From: Planctomycetaceae bacterium
Lineage (GTDB): Bacteria; Planctomycetota; Planctomycetia; Pirellulales; Thermoguttaceae
DNA: 8,764 bases
Direction of reading: 5' to 3'
NCBI GenBank assembly: GCA_031266315.1
Contig: JAISBG010000565.1
Coordinates: 1-8,764 of the forward strand
Every line of letters begins with the position of its first letter. The first letter of the stretch is position 1. This document shows, piece by piece, positions 1 through 6,177 of this stretch. The translations under genes and the position numbers were made by a program. A model generated the notes under the pieces. That model was not told the origin of the DNA and did not search any database. It worked only from the letters and a program-made list of their open reading frames with translations.

Positions 1-84
1 GTATGTGTTGTACGAATTTTGCGGAAAAGTATTGGGACAGCCGAGACTTTTCCTTATTATTTCTTAACTCTTCCCTATATCCTG

Positions 85-96
85 CCCCCCCCCCCC
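85..96. repeat. C12 homopolymer
   Basis: Twelve consecutive C residues sit in otherwise AT-rich DNA. Tracts of this length are prone to slippage and to sequencing error. No convincing gene spans it, so a phase-variation role cannot be argued from the window; it could also act from an intergenic position on a neighbouring promoter. Confidence 0.9.
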
Positions 97-414
97 TGAC
101 TTGCCCATTTTAACATTAGATTTGTCACCGAATTGTTCAGAATGTTTTTCGGTGAATTTTTCGAAGCGTTTTCAACATAGTTTTTCATTTTCATGTTCCT
201 TATTTTATAAGGTTGTATTGAAATCATCGCGAAACATTTACCGAAAAACAATACGGCAAAAATAGGTATAGCTATTGAATGAGATTCAAATATTATAATA
301 AACAATACCGGATGTAAAGAGAAATCTTTGATTTTTAAAAATAAGTAATTACTCAGTGGAATTTTCGTTAAAAGCCTAACTCGCCGCGTTGCAACGGGCT
401 GGGCTTATATTGTC

Positions 415-439
415 CTTGCAGTAGGGTTGCAAGTTTTTT
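415..439 (+). terminator. Intrinsic-terminator-like hairpin
   Basis: A perfect 6-bp stem CTTGCA/TGCAAG (415-420 with 428-433) closes a 7-nt loop and is followed directly by six T residues (434-439). This is the classic shape of a rho-independent terminator for plus-strand transcription. A second, GC-rich self-complementary stretch (about 371-407, AAGCC...GGCTT around GCC-CGTT/AACG-GGC) lies just upstream. The gene being terminated would lie left of the window or in the uncertain first bases. Confidence 0.5.
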
Positions 440-476
440 ATGTGGTTACAAGGCTATACTCGCCAACCTTATTTTT

Positions 477-532
477 CTGACTAACCAACCTCATTACCTT
501 ATTGGTCATTTTTAATGAGGTAATGAAGTCAG
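477..532. other. Two-part stem-loop
   Basis: CTGACT (477-482) pairs with AGTCAG (527-532), and TCATTACC (491-498) pairs with GGTAATGA (519-526). On the left arm an 8-nt bulge separates the two stems; on the right they are contiguous. The loop is about 20 nt. It is followed by an AT-rich stretch but no clean T run, so a terminator role is possible but not clear. Confidence 0.4.
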
Positions 533-762
533 GATATTTTTTGCCGTTTTTGCTACTGAAGTTGTTTTTGTTAGAAAAATTAAGTTGCCGCTAGATTGTT
601 TTTTTCCGTAACAGGAACAGTCCGGTGAATCCTTAAAAAATACCAATTCTATGGCTCACACAGTATAGGAAAGGAAAAACCGCTTGCACTAAAATTTCTA
701 TTGTGTAAGATAGATTGTTGAATTCATTGAAATTGAGTACGTCTGCAAAACACTAAGAATCG

Positions 763-801
763 AAAAGTTCACAGACCAGCGGTTTATCCGAGTGAACTTT
801 T
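763..801. other. 10-bp perfect stem-loop
   Basis: AAAAGTTCAC (763-772) and GTGAACTTTT (792-801) are perfect reverse complements around a 19-nt loop. The arm ends in T residues on the plus strand and, by symmetry, on the minus strand, so it could terminate transcription in either direction. The GTTCAC core also occurs in the terminal repeats of the elements at 3243 and 6750, which may be coincidence. Confidence 0.45.
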
Positions 802-836
802 AGGAATTACGCAAACAGAAGAGGCGTTGCTCCCGT

Positions 837-945
837 AATGGGGGTACCGCGTTCGTTTGTGTGGATGATTTTCGCGCGCGTAAACTTTGCGCACCCGCTT
901 TGGTCGGCGGGGAAAATTATCCTTCTTGGTGTTACGTGGTTGCCC
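837..945. repeat. Imperfect GC-rich inverted repeat
   Basis: GGATGATTTTC (863-873) is almost the reverse complement of GGAAAATTATCC (911-922), and weaker complementarity continues outward to the G-run near 840 and the CCCC near 942. Open frames exist on both strands here (plus 838-1047, minus 807-1007). Neither has a Shine-Dalgarno, and each is an expected by-product of a palindromic GC-rich stretch. I read it as a decayed repeat element or structured RNA rather than a gene. Confidence 0.3.
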
Positions 946-1015
946 CTTTTCTTTGTGATTGTTCTAATCGTCGTCCAATTAATGTCCAATAATAGTAAAC
1001 GATACAATTATCGCT

Positions 1016-1471
1016 ATGAATTTACGTCTTTTCGAAATACGGAATAAAATAGACAACCTTTTACATCAGGTAAATCTCCTGCGGGCTGAAGAATGGTCAA
1101 TCATTCAGTTGTCAATTCCTAAAACGGAACTTTGTGAAGAACCACTCGATTTTAACGATACGGATAGAGTGATTCGCTGGAAATACGGCACAATTCGAGT
1201 TGGTCCGAAAATGTACCGTTTAGTCAAAACTCTTTGGGACGGCAAAAGGCATCGGGCAACAATCGAAAAAATTGAACAGACCGTGTGGAATGTCGGGGCT
1301 CCGAAAAATTTATTTGTTGACCGGCATACCATCTTTACACTGATTTGCCGCACACAAAAGGAACTGGAAAAGAATAAATTTCCATACGAAATCATCACCG
1401 GAAAAAATTTTTCTACCCAAGAAATAAAAGGGTTTCGGCTGATTTATGCGCCGCGCAAAAAAAATAATTAA
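1016..1471 (+). CDS. Stand-alone winged helix-turn-helix DNA-binding protein
   Basis: The 151-residue product has no signal peptide or membrane segment. Residues about 55-145 read like the effector (winged-helix) domain of OmpR/PhoB-type regulators: a start 'GTIRVGPKMYRLVKTLW' (58-74) resembling the alpha-1 region, a helix ending in VW (90-91), then 'VDRHTIFTLICRTQKELE' (101-118) in the place of the recognition helix, and a closing hairpin with 'PYEI' (123-126) and 'GFRLIY' (139-144) like the wing of that fold. There is no receiver domain; residues 1-50 are a short helical lead containing a leucine-rich stretch (15-22). ATG 1016 is the first good start after the in-frame TAA at 980-982, but no Shine-Dalgarno precedes it. 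DNA binding is inferred from fold-like sequence pattern; targets are unknown. It is separated from the next gene by 303 bases, so it may be monocistronic. Confidence 0.7.
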   Translation: MNLRLFEIRNKIDNLLHQVNLLRAEEWSIIQLSIPKTELCEEPLDFNDTDRVIRWKYGTIRVGPKMYRLVKTLWDGKRHRATIEKIEQTVWNVGAPKNLFVDRHTIFTLICRTQKELEKNKFPYEIITGKNFSTQEIKGFRLIYAPRKKNN

Positions 1472-1604
1472 CGCGAAAAAAACTCACCGGTTATAATACG
1501 CCGACTTTTCCGACAACATCGTAATGATGGACGTAATAACTATTCCGTGTAATTTTTGTTAAAAGTTGTCATAACTATTTACTTAACCGGTATAAAAAGA
1601 AGTC

Positions 1605-1669
1605 TAGCCCGATAGGGTTTAATTTTCATAAAAGATATGCGGTTACCAAAATAAAGCCCTATCGGGCTA
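1605..1669. other. Long stem-loop in the gap after the winged-helix gene
   Basis: TAGCCCGATAGGGTTT (1605-1620) and AAGCCCTATCGGGCTA (1654-1669) are complementary at 15 of 16 positions around a 33-nt AT-rich loop. The structure sits in the 303-base gap 1472-1774, which otherwise shows no gene. It lacks a following T run, so it is not a textbook terminator; it may be a small palindromic repeat, a transcript-end stabiliser or a terminator of a weaker type. A TATAAT hexamer at 1492-1497 lacks a partner -35 box. Confidence 0.5.
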
Positions 1670-1774
1670 TTCGGTGTTTCAGATCAATTCGGAAAATAAT
1701 TATTTAGAAACTTGAAAAATACCAAATACAACATCAACACACTTTAATCACTTCATTTGAAAGGAAACCAAAAA

Positions 1775-3235
1775 ATGAAACGTCATTTACTTTTTCTTGT
1801 TATTCCCGTTATTCTTTGTTGTTTCGGAATTTTAGAATCAACAATGTGTTTTGCTCAACTTTCTGTGAAAGGATACGCACGGGACGAAACCCTCAAGGCG
1901 GCGCGTGCTGCTAATTTTAGTGCTGAACAAATAAAAGCGGTCAATGCGATCCTTGACCGTTACGAAAAAGAAGGCATTGAGATTGAGAAAGAGGTCAATA
2001 GAGTTCTTCCTAATTTGCCTTACACATCCGATGGAAAATCGGGGATACGGTCAATAGATAGGATTGAATTCCGAAGAAAAAAATTGGCAGTAATCGATCG
2101 TGCCTTTGAATCGGATTATAAACGTATTGCGAATTGGAAGGACGGCAAGAATCCCGATAACAAACAAGAACCGCAACAACAATCTCAGCAGAAACAACCG
2201 CAAACTCAACAGCCGTCTGAATCTTCTGCGGCAAAGAAAATCGCCAACGCCGATGAAGCCTTTCCGAATAATCCGCACGATAAACTCGATAAAATTCCGG
2301 GAATGAATCTTTCCGCCAATCAAAAAACACAAATCAACAAATTGCGGAAACAACGTCAGGAACAAATGAGTAAAACCGTTACAAGCATTAAAATACAAAA
2401 AATCCGAAAGAGTAAAATTTCAGTACGTAAAATTTTCGGTATTTTGAAATTTATTGCGTATCTTTTTAATTATCGGATTGAACGTTATCTTACGCCGCAA
2501 CAGATTACTGTGTTGCGAAATTATCAGAGAGTTCCGATGGAAGTTGACCGGTTGGAGGATTTGCTTGGCGGTGCAAGTTCCGACGAGATTTTCCCAAGCC
2601 CCAACGAATCGGGAACAAAAGAATGGAACGATGGTCAATCCGCCGAAGAAACCGGTGAACGATTAACACGGACAAATTGGCAATCGTTTGAGGAATTCAA
2701 AACGTTACTGAATTTGAATGATGATCAGTTATTTGCTCTTGAAGGGTTGGACGCGGAAGCGAAAGCCGCAAACACCGACGCAACGGAGGCGATCAACGAA
2801 AAGATCAATATAACCGATGTTGATATTCGTAATATTTGCAACTTGCACGCGGAACGTTTTGCATTGGTCAATGATCGAATTCGTTCTAAAATGCAACGGA
2901 ATCAAATAGAGAAATTTAATGTTCTGCAATTATTGTTGTTGGACGTGCTGGAATTTCCAGAGGCAAATAGGACTTCGTTTCGTTTATTTGAATTGTCCGA
3001 TAGAGATACAAAAAATCTTAATGCGGCAATGATCTTTTTTGTACTGAACAGAACTAATTTGAAAATGTTGACGGAACCGAATAGTGTTACCGTTGAACAG
3101 CAGAAAAACGCACAAAAAGCATTGGAACAAAAAGTTAAATTGCAACTACCGCAAACCGGCATCAATAAATGGGATAAAATCGTTGCAGAAAACGAAAAAC
3201 TCATGAATGCAATTCGGAAGTATAAGGAAAGATAA
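1775..3235 (+). CDS. Secreted helical protein with Gln-rich linker, LTxxQ-like repeats
   Basis: ATG 1775 is preferred over an in-frame TTG at 1757 because AAGGAA (1761-1766) sits at suitable distance before it and overlaps codons of the longer version. The 486-residue product begins with a Sec signal peptide: KR at 2-3, a hydrophobic core to about residue 20 and a likely cleavage after CFA (25-27). The mature part is highly charged and helical. Residues about 130-150 are a Gln/Pro/Ser-rich low-complexity linker. Three segments resemble the LTxxQ pattern of Spy/CpxP-type periplasmic proteins: LSANQ (179-183), LTPQQ (239-243) and LNDDQ (314-318). The similarity is only in pattern and the protein is much longer than Spy or CpxP. 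I do not recognise the family; a periplasmic helical chaperone-like or structural role is a guess. A repeat element starts 8 bases after the stop. Confidence 0.75.
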   Translation: MKRHLLFLVIPVILCCFGILESTMCFAQLSVKGYARDETLKAARAANFSAEQIKAVNAILDRYEKEGIEIEKEVNRVLPNLPYTSDGKSGIRSIDRIEFRRKKLAVIDRAFESDYKRIANWKDGKNPDNKQEPQQQSQQKQPQTQQPSESSAAKKIANADEAFPNNPHDKLDKIPGMNLSANQKTQINKLRKQRQEQMSKTVTSIKIQKIRKSKISVRKIFGILKFIAYLFNYRIERYLTPQQITVLRNYQRVPMEVDRLEDLLGGASSDEIFPSPNESGTKEWNDGQSAEETGERLTRTNWQSFEEFKTLLNLNDDQLFALEGLDAEAKAANTDATEAINEKINITDVDIRNICNLHAERFALVNDRIRSKMQRNQIEKFNVLQLLLLDVLEFPEANRTSFRLFELSDRDTKNLNAAMIFFVLNRTNLKMLTEPNSVTVEQQKNAQKALEQKVKLQLPQTGINKWDKIVAENEKLMNAIRKYKER

Positions 3236-3242
3236 ACAAAAG

Positions 3243-3568
3243 GTAACCGTTCACGAAGTATCAAAGTAAAGGTAATGTATTTGCTCACGATTTAGTCCGT
3301 AGGACTTGCACATGGATAACCCCGTGCAAACGAAGTGCAGCACGGGGTATTGAGTAATACGCCTCCCGCCAACGAACTGCGTAGCAGTTCAACAGGAAAG
3401 ATTTATCTTTGTCGTGAGCATGTTGAACTGCTACGCAGTTCCGTGTGTTGTGGTCGTGCAACCCCGTGCTACGTTGCACTTGCACGGGGTTATCCATGTT
3501 AAAGTCCTACGGACTTGGGAATCGTAATAATACCATCACCTTTATTTTGACTTTTCATGAACTGTTAC
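3243..3568. mobile_element. MITE-like element, copy 1 (326 bp)
   Basis: The ends are terminal inverted repeats of about 36 bp: 3243-3278 matches the reverse complement of 3533-3568 at about 28 of 36 positions, and the termini are GTAAC and GTTAC. Inside are nested palindromes: AGTCCGTAGGACT and CATGGATAACCCCGTGC (3294-3327) reappear inverted at 3462-3516, and a perfect 21-bp inverted repeat pairs 3374-3394 with 3421-3441. Each arm is itself a small hairpin (CCCCGTGC/GCACGGGG). No protein of its own is credible; the minus-strand frame across it follows the palindromes. A second copy with the same ends lies at 6750-7154. GTAA termini are a known trait of IS66-family insertion sequences, so mobilisation by such a transposase is a possibility only. 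No convincing 8-bp target duplication is seen (AACAAAAG left, GACAATTT right). Confidence 0.7.
3374..3441. repeat. Nested 21-bp perfect inverted repeat
   Basis: Positions 3374-3394 and 3421-3441 are exact reverse complements around a 26-nt loop. Each arm also folds alone (GAACTGC-GTA-GCAGTTC). It lies at the centre of the element 3243-3568, so the whole element can fold into one long branched hairpin, or a cruciform. Confidence 0.85.
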
Positions 3569-3622
3569 GACAATTTTAACCTTTAACCTTTTTACAATTT
3601 CAACACTTTAGGAGACTATTTT

Positions 3623-3982
3623 ATGTCAAATTTTGATCCTAACCAAAACTGTAACAATCAAACGGTTGTGATTGTTCAGGAAAGTCAAGGGATGTATGCC
3701 TTGCTGACTTTCTTTTTCAGCGGAGTCGGACAACTTTGTCAAGGGCGTTTGGGTGCCGGTACGCTTGTTTTTCTGTCCGATCTGATCGGGTTTATCCAAT
3801 GTTTTTTTATCATTGGTATTCCCTTCCAGATTGTGAACCGAATCCTTTGTATTTGCGACGCTGCGCTGTACAAAAAGGATAAACCCAAAATGACGCTTGT
3901 GATTATCGGGCTTGTCGTCAACCTGATTCCGCTGATGTTACTGATATTCGGTCTCGGCGGCATGGCAGCAAGCGGACAATAA
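3623..3982 (+). CDS. Small membrane protein with GxGQ...G...DA motif
   Basis: The start is well supported: AGGAGA (3610-3615) lies 7 bases before ATG 3623. The 119-residue product has a polar Asn/Gln-rich N-terminus (1-22), then hydrophobic segments at about 24-38, 46-66, 66-80 and 90-113. The pattern 'SGVGQLCQGRLGAG' (33-46) followed by a C-terminal 'ICDAALYKK' (77-85) matches the 'GLGQ-Y-G...KG ... DA' layout of a widespread group of small TM2-like bacterial membrane proteins. Molecular role is not known for that group. It lies 118 bases before the SPFH gene on the same strand and may share its job at the membrane. The upstream gap is mostly filled by the repeat element ending at 3568; a short TTTAACC direct repeat (3577-3590) precedes the ribosome binding site. 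Confidence 0.75.
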   Translation: MSNFDPNQNCNNQTVVIVQESQGMYALLTFFFSGVGQLCQGRLGAGTLVFLSDLIGFIQCFFIIGIPFQIVNRILCICDAALYKKDKPKMTLVIIGLVVNLIPLMLLIFGLGGMAASGQ

Positions 3983-4006
3983 AAAACGTAATCTTTTGTA
4001 ACAGCA

Positions 4007-4039
4007 GCGTTCCCGTTGACGCAATCGGAAGCGGGACGC
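4007..4039. other. GC-rich hairpin between the small membrane protein and SPFH genes
   Basis: GCG(T)TCCCG (4007-4015) pairs with CGGGACGC (4032-4039) with one bulged T. There is no T run after it, so it is a weak terminator candidate or an mRNA-processing or stability structure in the 118-base gap between two likely co-transcribed genes. Confidence 0.3.
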
Positions 4040-4100
4040 ATCTATTACATTAACGTATGCAAAACAGCCTCATTCAAAACAACGAAAGGAAACAACATTG

Positions 4101-5117
4101 ATGTCTGTTATTGACCGTGTAACATTTGGCGGAGAACACAATGCGTTGGCGTGGAAATTTCCCAGCGATCAACTTTCCACCGCAACGCAAGTGATTGTCA
4201 ACCAAAGTCAGGAAGCAATCCTGTTCAAAGGCGGGCAAGCACTTGATATTCTCAGTCCGGGAACACACACCTTGACAACCGGTAATATTCCGCTGTTACG
4301 GAATTTTATCAACTTGCCTTTCGGCGGACAAACGCCGTTTACTGCGGAAGTTTGGTATGTTGACAAGACGGTACGGCGCGATTTGAAATGGGGAACGCCC
4401 GCACCGATTCCGATCGTTGATGTAGAAATGCAATTACCGTTACATCTTCGTGCCAACGGGCAATGGGGATTGCGGATTACTGATACGCGAAATTTTATTA
4501 CGCAGGTTGTCGGCGTGCAGCACAACAGCGATACTGTCCAGATTCATCGGTATTTCATCGGCGAAATTCAACAGAAATTGACCAATGTTCTCGGTGAAAA
4601 ATTGTCACAAGTTTCTTACCTGAAAATTGCACAATATCTCAACGAACTTTCTGTTGCCGTTCAAAAAAGTATTACAACGGAGTTTATCCGATTTGGTATT
4701 GAGATTATCAATTTTAATATTGTCAGTATCAATGTTCCCGACGACGAGCAGAAACGGTTAATGGATATTCGTGCGGCTGGTCTGGACGAAGCGAACCGGT
4801 TACGGAATTTATCGGCGGTGGATCAAAATGTGTTACAGCGGGTTGGAATGCTGGACATCGGCAAAACGGCGGCGGCAAACGAAGGCGGCGGTGCAGCAGC
4901 GGGAGTTATGAATACGGTAATGGGCGCGGCAATGGCACTCGGTCCCGGTTTGCAACTCGGTCAACAAATGACCCAAACAATGCAGCCGCAGCAACTCCAA
5001 ACACCCGTCGGCGATCCGGTCGAACGCCTTAAAAAACTTAAAAACCTGTTCGAAAATGAACTCATTTCCGAAACAGAATACAATACAAGAAAACAAGAAA
5101 TTTTGAAAGAAATCTAA
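4101..5117 (+). CDS. SPFH (band 7) domain protein with C-terminal SHOCT-like domain
   Basis: ATG 4101 follows AAAGGA (4085-4090); a TTG at 4098 would add one residue and is less likely. The 338-residue product has no signal peptide or clear membrane helix. Residues about 20-235 read as an SPFH domain of the YdjI / 'virion core protein-like' branch: 'VNQSQEAILFKGGQALDILSPGTHTL' lies at about 32-57, then beta-rich segments, then a helix-rich part with 'FGIEIINFNIVSINVPDD' near 200-217. A Gly/Ala/Gln-rich linker (about 258-298) follows, and the last ~34 residues (DPVERLKKLKNLFENELISE...) fit a SHOCT domain, a short helical oligomerisation or anchoring module. SPFH proteins form large assemblies on membranes; in B. 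subtilis YdjI works with a zinc-ribbon membrane protein and a PspA homologue. The neighbours fit such a membrane module, but no PspA is present here. Confidence 0.9.
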   Translation: MSVIDRVTFGGEHNALAWKFPSDQLSTATQVIVNQSQEAILFKGGQALDILSPGTHTLTTGNIPLLRNFINLPFGGQTPFTAEVWYVDKTVRRDLKWGTPAPIPIVDVEMQLPLHLRANGQWGLRITDTRNFITQVVGVQHNSDTVQIHRYFIGEIQQKLTNVLGEKLSQVSYLKIAQYLNELSVAVQKSITTEFIRFGIEIINFNIVSINVPDDEQKRLMDIRAAGLDEANRLRNLSAVDQNVLQRVGMLDIGKTAAANEGGGAAAGVMNTVMGAAMALGPGLQLGQQMTQTMQPQQLQTPVGDPVERLKKLKNLFENELISETEYNTRKQEILKEI

Positions 5118-5126
5118 TGGTATAAT
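5118..5126 (+). promoter_or_regulatory. Possible extended -10 promoter element
   Basis: TGGTATAAT is a perfect TGnTATAAT extended -10 match, placed immediately after the SPFH stop codon. No -35 hexamer lies at 16-18 bases upstream (a TTGAAA is present but only 12 bases away). It could drive the membrane-protein gene at 5281, in which case the transcript leader would contain the whole left inverted-repeat arm. In AT-rich DNA chance matches are common. Confidence 0.3.
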
Positions 5127-5167
5127 ATTTCGTTTCGTATTGAAATATTTTTACAATAAACACTAAC

Positions 5168-5270
5168 TATGCCAAAGCCGTTTTAAAATTCGCGAAGCTG
5201 AACACGGTAGCGTAACAGCGTGAAGCGGTTACTCGTGGGCGAAGCCTATTGCCTTACCGGCTACGGTATA
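5168..5270 (+). repeat. Long inverted repeat, left arm
   Basis: About 103 bp, aligning with the reverse complement of 6008-6111 at roughly 85% identity (about 16 differences including one 1-bp gap, counted by hand). Its inner edge CTACGGTATA ends 10 bases before the start codon of the enclosed gene. Identical blocks include AAGCCGTTTTAAAATTC, TGAAGCGGT, GGGCGAAGCCTA and ACCGGCTACGGTATA. Confidence 0.9.
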
Positions 5271-5280
5271 TAAAATAAAA

Positions 5281-6024
5281 ATGCACTGGACAACTATTTT
5301 ACGTCGGTATTATTTACCGGTCATTTTGTTGTATGCTGTTATTGCAACAACAATATTTGCCGTCGGATTACTCTTTTTTCCAGAAGGTCGCACGCAATTG
5401 TTCTGGCTGTCGCTTGGAATTGCCGAATTTTTGCTCACAATGCCGTTCATTGTCGTTACGTATCTGGTTTACCCGAATGATCAAAATGTGTACGGAAACC
5501 GAAGCGGAGCCATTTTGTCGATATTGTTTACCGGCAGTGTTGTTTATATTACGGTAATGTTTGCATTTCTTGCGGTCAATGCGTTTGTTGTTGATCTTGG
5601 TCTTGCGGGATTATCTGTTCAAGTGTTGCTGACAGCGGCGTTTGCGGTTTTTGCACTTTTATTGCAACTTGCGGTTGTCGGCGCGGAACAAGGTACGGAA
5701 ACGTTTAAAAATCAAGCGGATTCGCCGGTGTTGCTTGCCGGTCTATTGCAATCGGCGGAACAAAAACTCGCCGCGTTCGGTAAACCGCCGGAAAATCAAA
5801 ACGCTTTGAAAATGTTGCGCGAAGATTTATTGTACCAAATACCCAATACCGGCAAAATAACAACAAATCCGCAATATTTACAACTTGCCGAAAAAATACG
5901 TAATATTTCTGAAAAATGTTGCCAACCGGAAACCAATGAAGAAATATTACAAAATATAAAAACAGAAATCGAATTATTACGAACAGAAATCCCAATCATT
6001 CAACAAATATACCGTAGCCGGTAG
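5281..6024 (+). CDS. Four-helix integral membrane protein with cytoplasmic tail, between inverted repeats
   Basis: I do not recognise the family. The 247-residue product has four hydrophobic segments (about 12-33, 39-63, 77-99 and 113-134) and a soluble, charged, helical tail of about 110 residues with Leu/Glu/Lys-rich stretches, probably cytoplasmic along with the N-terminus. There is no enzyme motif. The first ATG (5281) has no Shine-Dalgarno; AT-rich DNA lies directly before it. The gene is enclosed by ~104-bp inverted repeats: the start lies 10 bases inside the left arm, and the last codons (encoding YRSR) and the TAG stop fall within the right arm, so the repeat supplies the end of the reading frame. 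Its place between an SPFH gene and zinc-ribbon membrane-protein genes suggests a role at the same membrane site, but the repeats equally allow that it is a separately acquired unit. Confidence 0.75.
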   Translation: MHWTTILRRYYLPVILLYAVIATTIFAVGLLFFPEGRTQLFWLSLGIAEFLLTMPFIVVTYLVYPNDQNVYGNRSGAILSILFTGSVVYITVMFAFLAVNAFVVDLGLAGLSVQVLLTAAFAVFALLLQLAVVGAEQGTETFKNQADSPVLLAGLLQSAEQKLAAFGKPPENQNALKMLREDLLYQIPNTGKITTNPQYLQLAEKIRNISEKCCQPETNEEILQNIKTEIELLRTEIPIIQQIYRSR

Positions 6025-6111
6025 GGGCGGTAGGCTTCGCCCTTGAGTTACCGCTTCACGTTGTTGCGCTTCCGTAATCAGCTTCGTGAATTTTAAAACG
6101 GCTTGAGTATA
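6008..6111 (-). repeat. Long inverted repeat, right arm
   Basis: About 104 bp, the inverted partner of 5168-5270. It begins at TATACCGTAGCCGG inside the coding sequence of the enclosed gene and includes its stop codon. The tip-to-tip orientation means the RNA from this region can form a ~100-bp stem with the 740-nt gene as its loop, and the DNA can recombine to invert the gene. Confidence 0.9.
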
Positions 6112-6177
6112 CAACTCTAACACAGTATCCCCGCTGTTCCTTATATCCTTTATTAGAACAAAAAATCATTGATATTT

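Larger units (their letters stand above)
1..1015. other. Intergenic region without a convincing gene
   Basis: No reading frame in this kilobase has a protein-like composition together with a start signal. A frame open from base 2 to a TAA at 65-67 could be the last 21 codons of a gene entering from the left, but this is too short to support. The region holds a C12 tract (85-96), an intrinsic-terminator-like hairpin (415-439), two further hairpins (477-532 and 763-801) and a more GC-rich, imperfectly self-complementary stretch around 837-945. The density of small inverted repeats resembles the repeat-bearing gaps later in the window. Confidence 0.6.

Noticed and set aside
2..67. Possible 3' end of a gene entering from the left
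   Set aside because: Only 21 codons are visible before the stop; that length cannot be told from chance.
75..305. Minus-strand open frame of 76 codons ending in a Gly run
   Set aside because: It begins with a TTG lacking a Shine-Dalgarno, its end is simply the C12 tract read as glycine, and its composition does not look protein-like beyond one hydrophobic stretch.
807..1047. Overlapping open frames on both strands (plus 838-1047, minus 807-1007)
   Set aside because: Both lack ribosome binding sites and mirror each other across a GC-rich inverted repeat; the plus frame also overlaps the better supported gene at 1016.
2010..2398. Minus-strand frames across the secreted-protein gene
   Set aside because: They are antisense to a gene with a good start, signal peptide and consistent codon use, and are rich in residues expected from reading Gln/Lys codons backwards.
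3285..3497. Minus-strand open frame inside element copy 1
   Set aside because: It spans the nested palindromes, so the peptide is a translation of inverted repeats, not a conserved protein.
3243..3568. CRISPR array or repeat-spacer structure
   Set aside because: The repeats are inverted and nested within one element rather than direct, regularly spaced copies with unique spacers; no cas genes are nearby.
5103..5126. Full sigma-70 promoter with TTGAAA as -35
   Set aside because: The spacing to TATAAT is only 12 bases, too short; only the extended -10 element was kept, at low confidence.
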